From Chelatococcus albus (GTDB lineage: Bacteria > Pseudomonadota > Alphaproteobacteria > Rhizobiales > Beijerinckiaceae): a stretch of DNA of 64,000 nt. The number at the start of each line of letters is the position of its first letter. Position 1 is the stretch's first letter. The stretch is taken from assembly GCF_030067675.1 (NCBI RefSeq), contig NZ_JASJEV010000001.1, positions 262,309 to 326,308 on the forward strand, read 5' to 3'. Of the stretch, positions 1-9,191 are shown piece by piece. Below the pieces are notes generated by a model, which ran no database searches, was not told the origin of the DNA, and saw only the letters and a list, made by a program, of their open reading frames with translations. Position numbers and translations under genes: made by a program.

Positions 1-670
1 CTCGTCGAAGTCAGGCGCGGCCGACGTGCTCGCGGCGCTGGGCGTCAAGATGAGCACCGAGCCGCGCTCGATCGAGCGCTGCATCGCGGAGGCCGGCGTC
101 GGCTTCATGTTCGCGCCCTCGCACCACGCCTCCATGCGGCATGTGGCGCCGGTGCGTGTCGAGCTCGGCACGCGCACGCTATTCAACCTGATCGGCCCGC
201 TGTCGAATCCGGCCGGTGTCCGGCGCCAGCTCTTCGGCGTTTTCTCCGAGAGCTGGCTTGAGCCCCTGGTCGAGGTGCTGCGTAGCCTCGGCTCCGAGCG
301 CGTCTGGGCCGTGCACGGTTCGGACGGCCTCGACGAGCTGACGACGACGGGGCCGACCGCGGTGGTCGCGCTCGAAGACGGCAAGATCCGCAAGTTCACG
401 GTCACGCCGCAGGATGTCGACCTGCCCCCCGCCCGCGTCGAGGATCTGCGCGGCGGCGATCCCGAGCACAATGCGCGCGCCCTGCGTGACGTGCTCAACG
501 GGGAAGCCTCGGCCTACCGCGACATCACGCTCCTCAACGCGGCCGCAGCCCTCGTCGTCGCCGAACGGGCTGGGCATCTGCGCGAGGGCGTCGAGCTCGC
601 CGCGAGGGCGATCGATTCCGGCGCGGCGCGGGCAACGCTCGACAAACTCATCGCCGTGTCGAACGATTGA
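1..670 (+). CDS. trpD: Anthranilate phosphoribosyltransferase, 3' part (5' end outside window)
   Basis: TrpD transfers the phosphoribosyl group of PRPP to anthranilate in tryptophan synthesis. The frame is already open at base 2, so roughly the first third of the usual ~340-residue protein lies outside; 222 residues are visible. They begin in the conserved [10 protein letters not shown] stretch and continue with [22 protein letters not shown] and GSDGLDELT, all family hallmarks. The stop (668-670) is 16 bases before trpC on the same strand, so the two are probably one transcript. Identity is clear; only the truncation by the window edge is a limit. Confidence 0.96.
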   Translation, partial: SSKSGAADVLAALGVKMSTEPRSIERCIAEAGVGFMFAPSHHASMRHVAPVRVELGTRTLFNLIGPLSNPAGVRRQLFGVFSESWLEPLVEVLRSLGSERVWAVHGSDGLDELTTTGPTAVVALEDGKIRKFTVTPQDVDLPPARVEDLRGGDPEHNARALRDVLNGEASAYRDITLLNAAAALVVAERAGHLREGVELAARAIDSGAARATLDKLIAVSND

Positions 671-686
671 TGGCAGGGCCGAAGTG

Positions 687-1502
687 ATGAGCGACATCCT
701 CGCCAGGATCGAAGCCTACAAGCGCCGCGAGATCGCCGCGGCCAAGGAGGCCGTGCCGCAGGCCGAGATCGAGCGCCGCGCGCTCGCCGCGCCGCCCGTG
801 CGCGGCTTCGCCGCGGCGATCGAGCGGCACATCGGCGCGGGCCGCCCGGCCCTCATCGCCGAGATCAAGAAGGCGAGCCCGTCGAAAGGTCTGATCCGCG
901 CCGAGTTCGACCCGCCGGGGCTCGCCCGCGCCTATGCGGCTGGCGGCGCCACCTGCCTGTCCGTGCTCACCGACGAGCCGTCCTTCCAGGGTCGGCCGGA
1001 CTACCTTTCCGCGGCGCGGGCCGCCTGCGACCTGCCCGCGCTGCGCAAGGACTTCATGTTCGAGCCCTACCAGGTCTTCGAGGCGCGCGCCTGGGGGGCC
1101 GACTGCATCCTCGTCATCATGGCGAGCGTGACGGACACCGAGGCGAAGGCGCTCGTGGAGACGGCTCATACCCTCGGCATGGACGTCCTTGTCGAAGTGC
1201 ACGACGGCGCCGAGCTCGACCGGGCGCTGCCGCTCGGCACGCGGCTCATCGGCATCAACAACCGCAACCTTCGCAGCTTCGAGGTGTCGCTCGACACCTC
1301 GGAGGAGCTCGCCCTGCGCGTTCCGGCGGACCGCATCGTCGTCGGCGAGAGCGGCATCTTCACCCATGCCGACATCGAGCGCTTGATTCGCGTCGGCATT
1401 CGTACCTTCCTCGTCGGCGAGAGCCTCATGCGGCAGGTGGACGTGACGGCGGCCACGCGGCGTCTGCTCTTTGGCGAGGCTCCGGAGGCGGCCCGCGCAT
1501 GA
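687..1502 (+). CDS. trpC: Indole-3-glycerol phosphate synthase
   Basis: Cytoplasmic TIM-barrel enzyme closing the indole ring after TrpD and TrpF. The 271-residue protein is normal length for a stand-alone TrpC. It shows the N-terminal helix typical of the family ([16 protein letters not shown]), the catalytic [11 protein letters not shown] near residue 60, [19 protein letters not shown] and VGESGI. The open frame extends far upstream inside trpD, but the ATG at 687 begins exactly where family members begin; a GTG at 684 is one codon earlier. The stop overlaps the moaC start (ATGA), which implies translational coupling. Confidence 0.97.
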   Translation: MSDILARIEAYKRREIAAAKEAVPQAEIERRALAAPPVRGFAAAIERHIGAGRPALIAEIKKASPSKGLIRAEFDPPGLARAYAAGGATCLSVLTDEPSFQGRPDYLSAARAACDLPALRKDFMFEPYQVFEARAWGADCILVIMASVTDTEAKALVETAHTLGMDVLVEVHDGAELDRALPLGTRLIGINNRNLRSFEVSLDTSEELALRVPADRIVVGESGIFTHADIERLIRVGIRTFLVGESLMRQVDVTAATRRLLFGEAPEAARA

Positions 1503-1987
1503 GCAGGCTCACCCACATTGATCCCACGACCGGCGCGGCGCGGATGGTCGACGTCTCGGACAAGGCCGTGACGGCGCGGACCGCCGTCGCCGAAGGATGT
1601 GTCGTGATGCGGCCGGAGACCCTGGCGCTCATCCGCAGCGGCGACGCGAAGAAGGGCGACGTGCTGGGCGCGGCGCGCATCGCCGGGATCATGGCGGCGA
1701 AGCGCACGCACGAACTCATTCCGCTCTGCCACCCGCTCAACCTCAGCAAGGTCGCCGTGGATCTTGCGCTCGACGACGGCCTGCCCGGCGTGCGCGTGCG
1801 CGCCGAGGCGAAGCTCGCCGGCCAGACGGGGGTCGAGATGGAGGTGCTCACGGCCGTCTCCGTCGCCTGCCTCACCGTCTACGACATGGTGAAGGCCGCC
1901 GACCGCGCCATGCGCATCGAGGGCATCCGTCTCCTCCGGAAGAGCGGCGGCAAGTCGGGCGATTTCCGCGCGGGAGATGTTGCATGA
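1499..1987 (+). CDS. moaC: Cyclic pyranopterin monophosphate synthase
   Basis: MoaC forms cyclic pyranopterin monophosphate, the first stable intermediate of molybdenum cofactor synthesis. The 162 residues are full length. Signature segments are [10 protein letters not shown] around residue 73, [20 protein letters not shown] and the DMVKAAD active-site motif, ending in the usual KSGGKSGDF tail. Start and stop both overlap neighbours by four bases (ATGA with trpC upstream and with moeA downstream), so it is the middle of a tightly coupled run. The trpC-moaC-moeA order recurs in many Alphaproteobacteria. Confidence 0.97.
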   Translation: MSRLTHIDPTTGAARMVDVSDKAVTARTAVAEGCVVMRPETLALIRSGDAKKGDVLGAARIAGIMAAKRTHELIPLCHPLNLSKVAVDLALDDGLPGVRVRAEAKLAGQTGVEMEVLTAVSVACLTVYDMVKAADRAMRIEGIRLLRKSGGKSGDFRAGDVA

Positions 1988-3201
1988 GCCTCCTGCCGGT
2001 GGTCGAGGCGCTGCAGCGCGTGCTGGCGAGCGTGGCCACGCCCGTCGAGGCCGAGGCGGTGCCGCTCGCGACCTGCCGCGGCCGTACGCTCGCCGCCGAT
2101 CTCGCCGCGCTGCGCACGCAGCCGCCCTTCCCCGCCTCGGCGATGGACGGCTATGCCGTACGCGCCGCCGACGTCGCCGCATTGCCGGCGACGTTGCGGG
2201 TGATCGGCACGAGCGCCGCCGGCCACGGCCATCGCGGCACGGTCGGCGCGGGCGAGGCTGTGCGCATCTTCACCGGCGCACCGGTGCCCGATGGCGCGGA
2301 CACGGTCGTCATCCAGGAGAACACAGAGCCGGGCGAGGGCACCGTCCTCGTCAGGGAAGTGTCGGCGACGCGCCATATCCGCACTGCGGGCCTCGATTTC
2401 CGGCAGGGCGACGTGCTCATTCGCGCCGGCCGGCGCCTCGATGCGCGCCTCCTGGCGCTCGCCGCAGCGATGGGGCATTCGAGCCTGCCCGTCCGCCGCC
2501 GGCCGCGGGTCGCCATTCTCGCCACGGGCGACGAGCTCGTCCCGCCCGGGAGCGAGGCCCGCCCCGACCAGATCGTCGCCTCGAACAGCTATGCGGTCGC
2601 TGCGATCGTCGAGGAGGCGGGCGGCGAGCCGATCGATCTCGGCATCGCCGGCGACAGTTTCGCTGCCCTGGAAGGGGCGATCGCCCGCGCCCGTGCGGCA
2701 AGGGCGGACGTGCTCGTGACGCTCGGCGGCGCATCGGTCGGCGAGCACGACCTCGTGCAGTCAGCGCTCGCCCGCGAGGGCATGCAGCTCGGCTTCTGGC
2801 GCATCGCCATGCGCCCCGGCAAGCCGCTCATGCACGGGCGCCTCGGCGATATGATCATCCTGGGGCTGCCCGGCAATCCGGTGTCGAGCATCGTCTGTTC
2901 GGTGCTCTTCGTCGCGCCTGCGGTGCGCGCCCTGTGCGGCGACCCCGAGGCCGGGCGCGATCCGAGCGAGGAGGCCGTGCTCGGCGTCGACCTGGCCGCC
3001 AACGACCAGCGGCAGGACTATCTGCGGGCCAGGCTGGACGAGCAGCCCGCCGGACCGCCGCGCGTGACGCCCTTCGGCCGGCAGGACAGCTCCATGCTGG
3101 CGACGCTCGCCGAGGCCCAGGCCCTGCTGATCCGCCCACCCTACGCCCCTGCGGCGACGGCCGGCAGCGCCTGCCGCATCATCCGTTTCGACAGGCGCTG
3201 A
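1984..3201 (+). CDS. moeA: Molybdopterin molybdenumtransferase
   Basis: MoeA inserts molybdate into adenylated molybdopterin. The 405-residue protein is typical length. It contains [11 protein letters not shown] near the N-terminus, [14 protein letters not shown], the MoCF-binding core [23 protein letters not shown] and GLPGNPVSS. The ATG at 1984 overlaps the moaC stop (ATGA); the longer upstream frame reads through moaC out of phase and is not coding. A strong hairpin terminator follows 18 bases after the stop, so the trp-moa run ends here. Confidence 0.97.
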   Translation: MSLLPVVEALQRVLASVATPVEAEAVPLATCRGRTLAADLAALRTQPPFPASAMDGYAVRAADVAALPATLRVIGTSAAGHGHRGTVGAGEAVRIFTGAPVPDGADTVVIQENTEPGEGTVLVREVSATRHIRTAGLDFRQGDVLIRAGRRLDARLLALAAAMGHSSLPVRRRPRVAILATGDELVPPGSEARPDQIVASNSYAVAAIVEEAGGEPIDLGIAGDSFAALEGAIARARAARADVLVTLGGASVGEHDLVQSALAREGMQLGFWRIAMRPGKPLMHGRLGDMIILGLPGNPVSSIVCSVLFVAPAVRALCGDPEAGRDPSEEAVLGVDLAANDQRQDYLRARLDEQPAGPPRVTPFGRQDSSMLATLAEAQALLIRPPYAPAATAGSACRIIRFDRR

Positions 3202-3219
3202 GCGCGGCGGTCGAAGGAC

Positions 3220-3250
3220 AAAGGCGGCGCGCTTGCCGCGCGCCGCCTTT
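3220..3250. terminator. Bidirectional rho-independent terminator between convergent moeA and BMP gene
   Basis: A perfect 13-bp stem (3220-3232 with 3238-3250) has a 5-base loop, and its outer pairs are AAA/TTT, so it can serve both moeA (rightward) and the BMP-protein gene that ends at 3288 (leftward). Confidence 0.8.
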
Positions 3251-3287
3251 CCTTCAATGCTGCGGAACCTCCGGCCGGGCCGCAGCC

Positions 3288-4358
3288 TTACTGCGGCAGC
3301 TTGTCGTCGATGCCCTTCACGTAGAAGTTCATGCCGAGGATCTGCTCGTCGGAGAGTCCGTCGCCGCCCTTGCACTCCACCTGGCTGCCGTCCTGCTTGA
3401 AGACCGGGCACTTGAACGGCTTGAGCTTGCCCGAGCGGATGGCCTCCTCCGTCTCCTTGGCGAGCTTCGCCACGTCCTCGGGCATGTTGGTATAGGGCGC
3501 CATCACGACCATGTGCTGCGCGAGTCCGCCCCAGGTGTCTTGTGCCTTCCAGCTGCCGTCGAGGACGGCCTTGGTGCGGGCGACGTAATAGTCGTTCCAG
3601 TTGTCGATGATCGCCGTGAGCTGGGCCTTGGGCGCGAATTTGATCATGTCGGAGGCCTGCCCGAAGGCGAGCTTGCCGCGCGCCTCGGCGGCCTGCAGCG
3701 GCGCCGGGCTGTCGGTGTGCTGGGTAAGCACGTCGACACCCTGGTCGAGAAGCGCCTTGGCGCCGTCCGCCTCCTTGCCCGGGTCGTACCAGCTGTTGAC
3801 GTAGACCACCTTGAGCTTGACGGCCGGGTTCACCGACTGCGCGCCGAGGAAATAGGCGTTGATGCCGGCCACGACCTCCGGGATCGGATAGGCGCCGACA
3901 TAGCCGATGACGCCCGTCTTCGACATCTTCGCCGCGATCTGGCCGCTGATGTAGCGCCCCTCGTAGAAGCGCGCCGCATAGGTCGAGACGTTCTTCTCGC
4001 GCTTGAAGCCGGTGGCGTGCTCGAACATCACGTTCGGGTATTTCTTCGCCACCTTCAGCGTCGGCTCCATGTAGCCGAAGGAGGTGGTGAAGATGAGCTT
4101 GTGGCCGGTACGCGCCAGTTGCTCGATGGCGCGCTCGGAATCGGCCTCCGGCACGCTCTCGACGTAGCTCGTCTCGACCCTGTCGCCGAGCTCCTTCTCG
4201 ATTGCCTTGCGGCCCTGGTCGTGCTGGTAGGACCAGCCGTGGTCACCTACGGGGCCCACATAGATGAAGCCGACCTTGAGCTTCTGCTGGGCCGACGCCG
4301 GCCCGGCCATAATGGCGAGCGCAGCCACGGCCACGGCTCCCAGAACTGCACGCTTCAT
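3288..4358 (-). CDS. BMP-family ABC transporter substrate-binding protein
   Basis: Periplasmic ligand-binding component of a BMP (basic membrane protein/PnrA-like) importer, a family whose characterised members bind nucleosides or purines. The 356-residue protein has a signal peptide ending in ASA-QQ with no lipobox cysteine, so it is secreted by signal peptidase I rather than lipid-anchored. Family features are KVGFIYVGPVGDHGWSY, TSFGYMEPTLKVAKKYPNV, FEGRYISGQIAA-like YEGRYISGQ, and GYVGAYPIPEVVAGIN. The ATG at 4358 was chosen because a GGGGG Shine-Dalgarno lies 8-12 bases upstream and the signal peptide starts there. It is last of four leftward transporter genes, 94 bases after the permease. 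The ligand is inferred only from the family. Confidence 0.93.
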   Translation of the reverse strand: MKRAVLGAVAVAALAIMAGPASAQQKLKVGFIYVGPVGDHGWSYQHDQGRKAIEKELGDRVETSYVESVPEADSERAIEQLARTGHKLIFTTSFGYMEPTLKVAKKYPNVMFEHATGFKREKNVSTYAARFYEGRYISGQIAAKMSKTGVIGYVGAYPIPEVVAGINAYFLGAQSVNPAVKLKVVYVNSWYDPGKEADGAKALLDQGVDVLTQHTDSPAPLQAAEARGKLAFGQASDMIKFAPKAQLTAIIDNWNDYYVARTKAVLDGSWKAQDTWGGLAQHMVVMAPYTNMPEDVAKLAKETEEAIRSGKLKPFKCPVFKQDGSQVECKGGDGLSDEQILGMNFYVKGIDDKLPQ

Positions 4359-4452
4359 GATCTGACCCCCATCGGAAGCAGCGAGGATTGAGAAGGAGCT
4401 GCCACGCGCGCCCCCCGCGTCGCGCGCGCGCTCGAAATTCAACGTTATCAAT

Positions 4453-5370
4453 TCATCGATCAGGAACGAAGGGCGTGCCGAGTGACCCCGGCGCGCCGAC
4501 CGCCCGGCGCTTGCCGAGCGAAAGCAAGACCAGGGCCACGACCGTCGCGAGATAGGGCAGCGCCGAGAGCGTCTGCGACGGCAGGCCGATGGAGGCGGCC
4601 TGGGCGTGAAGCTGCAGCACCGTGGCCGCGCCGAACAGATAGGCGCCGGCGAAGGCGCGGCCCGGCCGCCAGGCGGCAAAGACGACGAGCGCGAGCGCGA
4701 TCCAGCCGCGCCCCGCGGTCATGCCGGGTGACCAGAAGCGCGTGTAGACGAGCGAGAGATAGGCCCCGCTGAGCCCCGCGCAGGCGCCACCGAAGACGAT
4801 GGCGAGTAAGCGGACGCGAACGACGGGCAGGCCGAGCGAATGCGCCGAGGTGTGGTTCTCGCCCACCGAGCGCAGCGTCAGGCCGGCGCGCGTGTGGAAG
4901 AGGAACCAGGCCACGGCGAGGGCGAGGAGGAGCGAGACGTAGACGAAGGCGTCCTGCCCGAAGAACAGCCTGCCGACGACGGGCAGATCGGTCAGGCCTG
5001 GAATGTGGAGATGCGCGATGGGTTCGCGGCGCGCGCCGATGAACGGCGCTCCGATGAGCCCGGCGAGGCCGAGTCCGAGGATGGTGAGGGCAAGGCCCGA
5101 AGCGACCTGGTTCGTGGCGAGGCCGAGGACGGCGAAGGCGAAGAGGCTCGCGAGCAGGACGGCCGCGATCATGCCCGAGAGCACGCCGAGGGCTGTGGAA
5201 TCGAAGACGACCGCGCCGGCGAAACCGCAGGCCGCGCCCATGGCCATCATGCCCTCGACGCCTAGGTTGAGAACGCCGGCGCGCTCCGCGACGAGCTCGC
5301 CCAGGGCTGCGAGCAGCAAAGGCGTCGAGGCCGTGACGATGGTGAGGAGAACCGCCTCGAACATGCTCAC
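4453..5370 (-). CDS. ABC transporter permease, BMP/nucleoside type (second permease)
   Basis: Inner-membrane permease of the branched-chain/ribose superfamily, NupQ-like. The 305 residues form a hydrophobic protein with roughly eight to nine membrane segments and carry the family's LVAERAGVLNLGVEGMMAMG motif near residue 25 and the EAA-like SVGENHTSAHSLGLPV loop. Translation probably begins at GTG 5370, which overlaps the upstream permease stop by four bases (GTGA); an ATG two codons later is the alternative. It works with the first permease as a heterodimer. Confidence 0.94.
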   Translation of the reverse strand: MSMFEAVLLTIVTASTPLLLAALGELVAERAGVLNLGVEGMMAMGAACGFAGAVVFDSTALGVLSGMIAAVLLASLFAFAVLGLATNQVASGLALTILGLGLAGLIGAPFIGARREPIAHLHIPGLTDLPVVGRLFFGQDAFVYVSLLLALAVAWFLFHTRAGLTLRSVGENHTSAHSLGLPVVRVRLLAIVFGGACAGLSGAYLSLVYTRFWSPGMTAGRGWIALALVVFAAWRPGRAFAGAYLFGAATVLQLHAQAASIGLPSQTLSALPYLATVVALVLLSLGKRRAVGAPGSLGTPFVPDR

Positions 5371-6458
5371 GCCGGTGCCCTCCCCGCGAGCACGCCCCGG
5401 CGCACGAGACGGATGCGGTACGAGACGAGCGCATCCGCCGCGAGCACGCAGAAGAGCAGGATACCCTGGAAGGCCTTGGTCAGGTCGAAGGGCAGGCGCA
5501 GCGAGATCTGGGCCGCTTCGCCCCCGATGAAGGTGAGCGCCATGACAAGACCGGCAAAGAGGATGCCGAGAGGATGCAGGCGCCCGAGAAAGGCGACCGT
5601 GATGGCCGTGAAGCCATAGCCGGGGGAAATGGAGGGCTTGAGCTGGCCGATCTGGCCGGAGACCTCCACGATGCCGGCGAGCCCTGCGAGGCCGCCCGAG
5701 ATGGCGAAGACGGCGAGTGCCGTGCGGCGCTCGTCGAAGCCGGCGAAGCGAGCGGCCCGAGGGGCGTCGCCCGTGACGCGCAGGCGGTAGCCGAAGAGGG
5801 TCCGCGTCATGACGACCCAGGCGACGGCCGCGGCGGCGAGCGCGAAGAGGACGCCGACATGCAGGCGCCCACCGTCGCCGAGAATCGGGAGCGTCGCCGC
5901 CGTGTCGAAACCGACCGACTGGGGAAAGTTGAAGCCCTTGGGGTCACGCCACGGACCGCGCACGAGATAGTCGAGCATGAGTTCCGCGACATAGACGAGC
6001 ATCAGGCTCGTCAGGATCTCGCTCACGCCGAAGCGCACGCGCAGGAAGGCCGGGACGAGCCCCCAGAGTGCCCCGCCCAGGATGCCGAGCCCGAGCATCG
6101 CCGGCAGCACCCAAGCGCCGGCCTCGGTGCCGTGTGTGGCGAGGGCGAGGGCGCTGCCGCAGATGGCGCCCACGACATACTGCCCCTCCGCCCCGATGTT
6201 CCACAGGCTGGCACGGAAGCAGAAGGACAGGCCGACGGCGATGAGCACGAGCGGCGTCGCCTTCACCACGAGCTCCTGCAGCGCCCAGGGGTCGGACAAC
6301 GGCTGCAGCACGTAGATGTCAAGCGCCGTCAGCGGCGAGCGCCCCATCAGCGCGACGATGATGCCGCCCAGGGCGAAGGAGAGGATGAGCGCGCCGATCG
6401 GGGCAAGGAGCCTCGCCGCCGGCGAGACGGTGGCGCGCGGCACGAGCTCAAGACGCAT
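5367..6458 (-). CDS. ABC transporter permease, BMP/nucleoside type (first permease)
   Basis: Partner permease, NupP-like, 363 residues. It has an N-terminal membrane segment (LLAPIGALILSFALGGIIVAL region) followed by the typical FCFRASLWNIGAEGQYVVGA motif, which is the equivalent of the LNLGVEG motif in its partner, and the conserved loop VTGDAPRAARFAGFD. The ATG at 6458 lies inside the end of the ATPase gene (11-base overlap) and the stop overlaps the next permease by four bases, so the three cytoplasmic-membrane components are translationally coupled. Confidence 0.94.
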   Translation of the reverse strand: MRLELVPRATVSPAARLLAPIGALILSFALGGIIVALMGRSPLTALDIYVLQPLSDPWALQELVVKATPLVLIAVGLSFCFRASLWNIGAEGQYVVGAICGSALALATHGTEAGAWVLPAMLGLGILGGALWGLVPAFLRVRFGVSEILTSLMLVYVAELMLDYLVRGPWRDPKGFNFPQSVGFDTAATLPILGDGGRLHVGVLFALAAAAVAWVVMTRTLFGYRLRVTGDAPRAARFAGFDERRTALAVFAISGGLAGLAGIVEVSGQIGQLKPSISPGYGFTAITVAFLGRLHPLGILFAGLVMALTFIGGEAAQISLRLPFDLTKAFQGILLFCVLAADALVSYRIRLVRRGVLAGRAPA

Positions 6459-8043
6459 GAACCACTCCCGCCTCCTCCGCCGCCTTCAGGGCGGATTCGT
6501 CCAACGCTCCCGTCATCAGCAGGCCCACCGCCTCGCGCGTCAGTTCACGCGTCGGCCGCGGCTCGCTCACCTGTCCGGCATGGATGACGGCGATGCGGTC
6601 GGCGACTTCGAAGAGCTCGTCGAGATCCTGGCTGATGACGATAACCGCACTGCCGCGCGCGGCGAGATCGACGAGCGCCTGGCGGATGACCGTCGCGGCG
6701 CCCGCGTCCACGCCCCAGGTCGGCTGGTTGACGACGAGGACGGCAGGTTCGCGCAGGATCTCGCGGCCGACGACGAATTTCTGCAGATTGCCGCCGGAGA
6801 GCGTGCGCGCCCTCGGGTCGGGCCCCTCCTTGCGCACGTCGAAGGTATCGACGATGCGGAAGGCGAGCTTGCGGGCGGCGTCGGCCAGAATGAAGCCGCG
6901 GGCCACCAGCCCGCCCGTGCCATGGCGCGACAAGAGCGCATTCTCGCCCAGCCTGTGGTCCGGCACCGCACCATGCCCCAGGCGCTCCTCGGGCACGAAG
7001 GCAGCACCGAGACGCCGGCGGCTCGTCACATCGAGAAGACCGACGGCGGTGCCGTCAATGCGCACCGCGTCGGCAGCGGCCGCAAGCCGCTCTCCCGACA
7101 GCGCGGCGAAGAGCTCGCCCTGGCCGTTGCCCGCGACGCCCGCGATGCCGAGGACCTCGCCGCCGCGCACGCCGAGCGCGACCTCGCGCAGGGACTGACC
7201 ATGCGGTTCCTCGGGCGGAAGCGACAGCCCCTTCACGACGAGCCGCTCGGGCCCCATTGCGTGGCCCGGAACCGCCTTCACCTCGCCGATCTCCACGCCC
7301 ACCATCAAGGCGGCGATCTCTCGCGCGCGCACGCTGCGCGGGTCGATAGTGGCCACGACCTTGCCAGCCCGCAGGATCGTCGCCGTCCGGCACAGCCGCC
7401 GCACCTCTTCAAGGCGATGCGAGATGTAGAGGATGGCACAGCCGTCGGCCGCGAGCTTCTCCAGCGTCACGAACAGTCTCTCGGCCTCCTGCGGCGTCAG
7501 CACGGAGGTCGGCTCGTCGAGGACCAGAAGACGCGGGTTCTGCAGCAGGCAGCGCACGATCTCGATGCGCTGGCGCTCGCCGGCGGAAAGCGTCCAGACG
7601 AATCGGCCGGGATCGAGCACCAGCCCGTACTCCTCCCCTACGGCCGCGATCCTCTCCGTGATCGCGGCAATCGGCAGATCACCGGGCATGGCGACCGCCA
7701 CGTTCTCGGCAACCGTCAGGTTCTCGAACAGCGAGAAATGCTGAAAAACCATGCCGATGCCGAGCGCCCGCGCCTGCTGCGGCCCCTGGAGGGCGACCGG
7801 CTCGCCTTGCCAGAGGATCGCACCGTCGCTCGGCTCGAGGAGACCGTAGAGGATTTTCACCAGGGTCGACTTGCCGGCTCCGTTCTCGCCGAGCAGGGCG
7901 TGGATCTCACCGGGATGGATGTCGAGATCGACGTGATCGTTCGCCGTCAGCGTACCGAAGCGCTTGGTGATGCCGCGCAGCGACACGAGCGGAGGTGGAG
8001 CGGCGGCCGCTCGATCCCCTTCCCTCGGAACCATCTCGATCAT
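6448..8043 (-). CDS. ABC transporter ATP-binding protein (tandem ATPase), BMP/nucleoside type
   Basis: Fused double ATPase that powers the importer, 531 residues. The first domain has an intact Walker A (GENGAGKST near residue 55), signature LSAGERQRIEI and Walker B LLVLDEPTSVLT. The second has the usual degenerate Walker A of this family (GIAGVAGNGQGE), signature LSGGNLQKFVVGREI and a Walker B in which the catalytic Glu is Gln (VVNQPTWGVD). The ATG at 8043 is followed by another at 8034. It lies 47 bases downstream of the quinone oxidoreductase gene on the same strand, so co-transcription is likely. Confidence 0.95.
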   Translation of the reverse strand: MIEMVPREGDRAAAAPPPLVSLRGITKRFGTLTANDHVDLDIHPGEIHALLGENGAGKSTLVKILYGLLEPSDGAILWQGEPVALQGPQQARALGIGMVFQHFSLFENLTVAENVAVAMPGDLPIAAITERIAAVGEEYGLVLDPGRFVWTLSAGERQRIEIVRCLLQNPRLLVLDEPTSVLTPQEAERLFVTLEKLAADGCAILYISHRLEEVRRLCRTATILRAGKVVATIDPRSVRAREIAALMVGVEIGEVKAVPGHAMGPERLVVKGLSLPPEEPHGQSLREVALGVRGGEVLGIAGVAGNGQGELFAALSGERLAAAADAVRIDGTAVGLLDVTSRRRLGAAFVPEERLGHGAVPDHRLGENALLSRHGTGGLVARGFILADAARKLAFRIVDTFDVRKEGPDPRARTLSGGNLQKFVVGREILREPAVLVVNQPTWGVDAGAATVIRQALVDLAARGSAVIVISQDLDELFEVADRIAVIHAGQVSEPRPTRELTREAVGLLMTGALDESALKAAEEAGVVHAS

Positions 8044-8090
8044 CGCCTATCGGCTCTTCATCCGTGTCATGTGCAGAAGCCGGCGGAACG

Positions 8091-9071
8091 TCAGGCGGCC
8101 TGCGGCACGAGGACGGTCGCGCCGGTCGTGGCTCGGCTCTCGAGCAGGCGATGCGCCTCGGCAGCATCCTTCAACGGGTAACGGGCGTGAATCTCGATCT
8201 TCACCGCCCCGCTCGCCACCACGCCGAACAGGTCCTCGCTCATCGCAAGGACGTTCTCCCGCCTGGCGAGATGCGTGAAGAGCGTGGGACGCGTGGCGTA
8301 GAGCGATCCCTTCTGGGCGAGGAGGCCGATGTTGAAGGCGTCGATGGCGCCGGAGGCGGAGCCGAAGCTGACGAACATCCCGAACGGCTTGAGGCAGTCG
8401 AGTGATGCGGGAAAGGTCGCCTTGCCGACCCCGTCATAGACGACGTCGCAGCCCTCGCCCCTGGTGATCTCCTTCACCCGCGCAGCGAAATCCTCCTCGC
8501 GGTAGAGGATGACGTGGTCGCACCCGCTCGCCCTTGCGAGATCGGCCTTGGCCGCGGAACCGACCGTGCCGATGACCGTCGCCCCGAGGTGCTTCGCCCA
8601 TTGGCATGCGATGAGCCCGACGCCGCCGGCCGCGGCATGGACGAGGATGGTCTGCCCCCTCTCCACCCTGAAGGTGCGGCGCAGGAGATATTGGGCGGTG
8701 AGGCCCTTCAGCATCATGGCCGCGCCGGTGTCGAAGTCGATCGCATCCGGCAGCTTGACCAGGAAATGCGCCGGCACGTTGCGTTCCTCGGCATAGGCGC
8801 CGAGTGTGGCGGCATAGGCGACGCGATCGCCCGGCGCGAAGCCGGTGACGCCCTCCCCGACGGACACGACTTCGCCCGCCCCCTCGTTGCCCGGCACGAA
8901 GGGCAGAGCCGGCACCGCATAGGCCCCCGTCCGATAATAGGTGTCGATGTAGTTGAGTCCGATGGCGCGGTTGCGCACCCGCACCTCGCCGGCCCCCGGC
9001 AGCTCGGCTTCGACATCCTCGTAGGACAATACCTCAGGACCGCCGTAGCGGTGCACACGAATCGCCTTCAC
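8091..9071 (-). CDS. Quinone oxidoreductase (NADPH:quinone reductase, zinc-free MDR family)
   Basis: A 326-residue medium-chain reductase of the QOR type, predicted to reduce quinones or related carbonyls with NADPH in the cytoplasm. It shows the N-terminal MKAIRVHRYGGPEVL typical of QOR, FVPGNEGAGEVVSVGEGV, the nucleotide-binding VHAAAGGVGLIACQWAKHLGA and VVYDGVGKATFPASLDCL. Zinc ligands of alcohol dehydrogenases are absent. The start is GTG at 9071, supported by an AAGGGAGG Shine-Dalgarno seven bases upstream. It heads the leftward BMP transporter group, although a functional link to the importer is not established. Confidence 0.93.
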   Translation of the reverse strand: MKAIRVHRYGGPEVLSYEDVEAELPGAGEVRVRNRAIGLNYIDTYYRTGAYAVPALPFVPGNEGAGEVVSVGEGVTGFAPGDRVAYAATLGAYAEERNVPAHFLVKLPDAIDFDTGAAMMLKGLTAQYLLRRTFRVERGQTILVHAAAGGVGLIACQWAKHLGATVIGTVGSAAKADLARASGCDHVILYREEDFAARVKEITRGEGCDVVYDGVGKATFPASLDCLKPFGMFVSFGSASGAIDAFNIGLLAQKGSLYATRPTLFTHLARRENVLAMSEDLFGVVASGAVKIEIHARYPLKDAAEAHRLLESRATTGATVLVPQAA

Positions 9072-9191
9072 GCGCGAGCCTCCCTTGCAGGCGACATGTT
9101 AGATATGCATGGGGCTTCTAGGCAACGCGGGAGACTCGCCATATACTACAAAATGTGGATGTAAATTACCCTCTCTCCCGGTCTTCCAACG

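Noticed and set aside
1977-4391. An 804-codon plus-strand open frame
   Set aside because: It is an out-of-phase shadow of moeA and the antisense of the BMP-protein gene, caused by high GC; it is Arg/Pro/Ala-rich with no domain.
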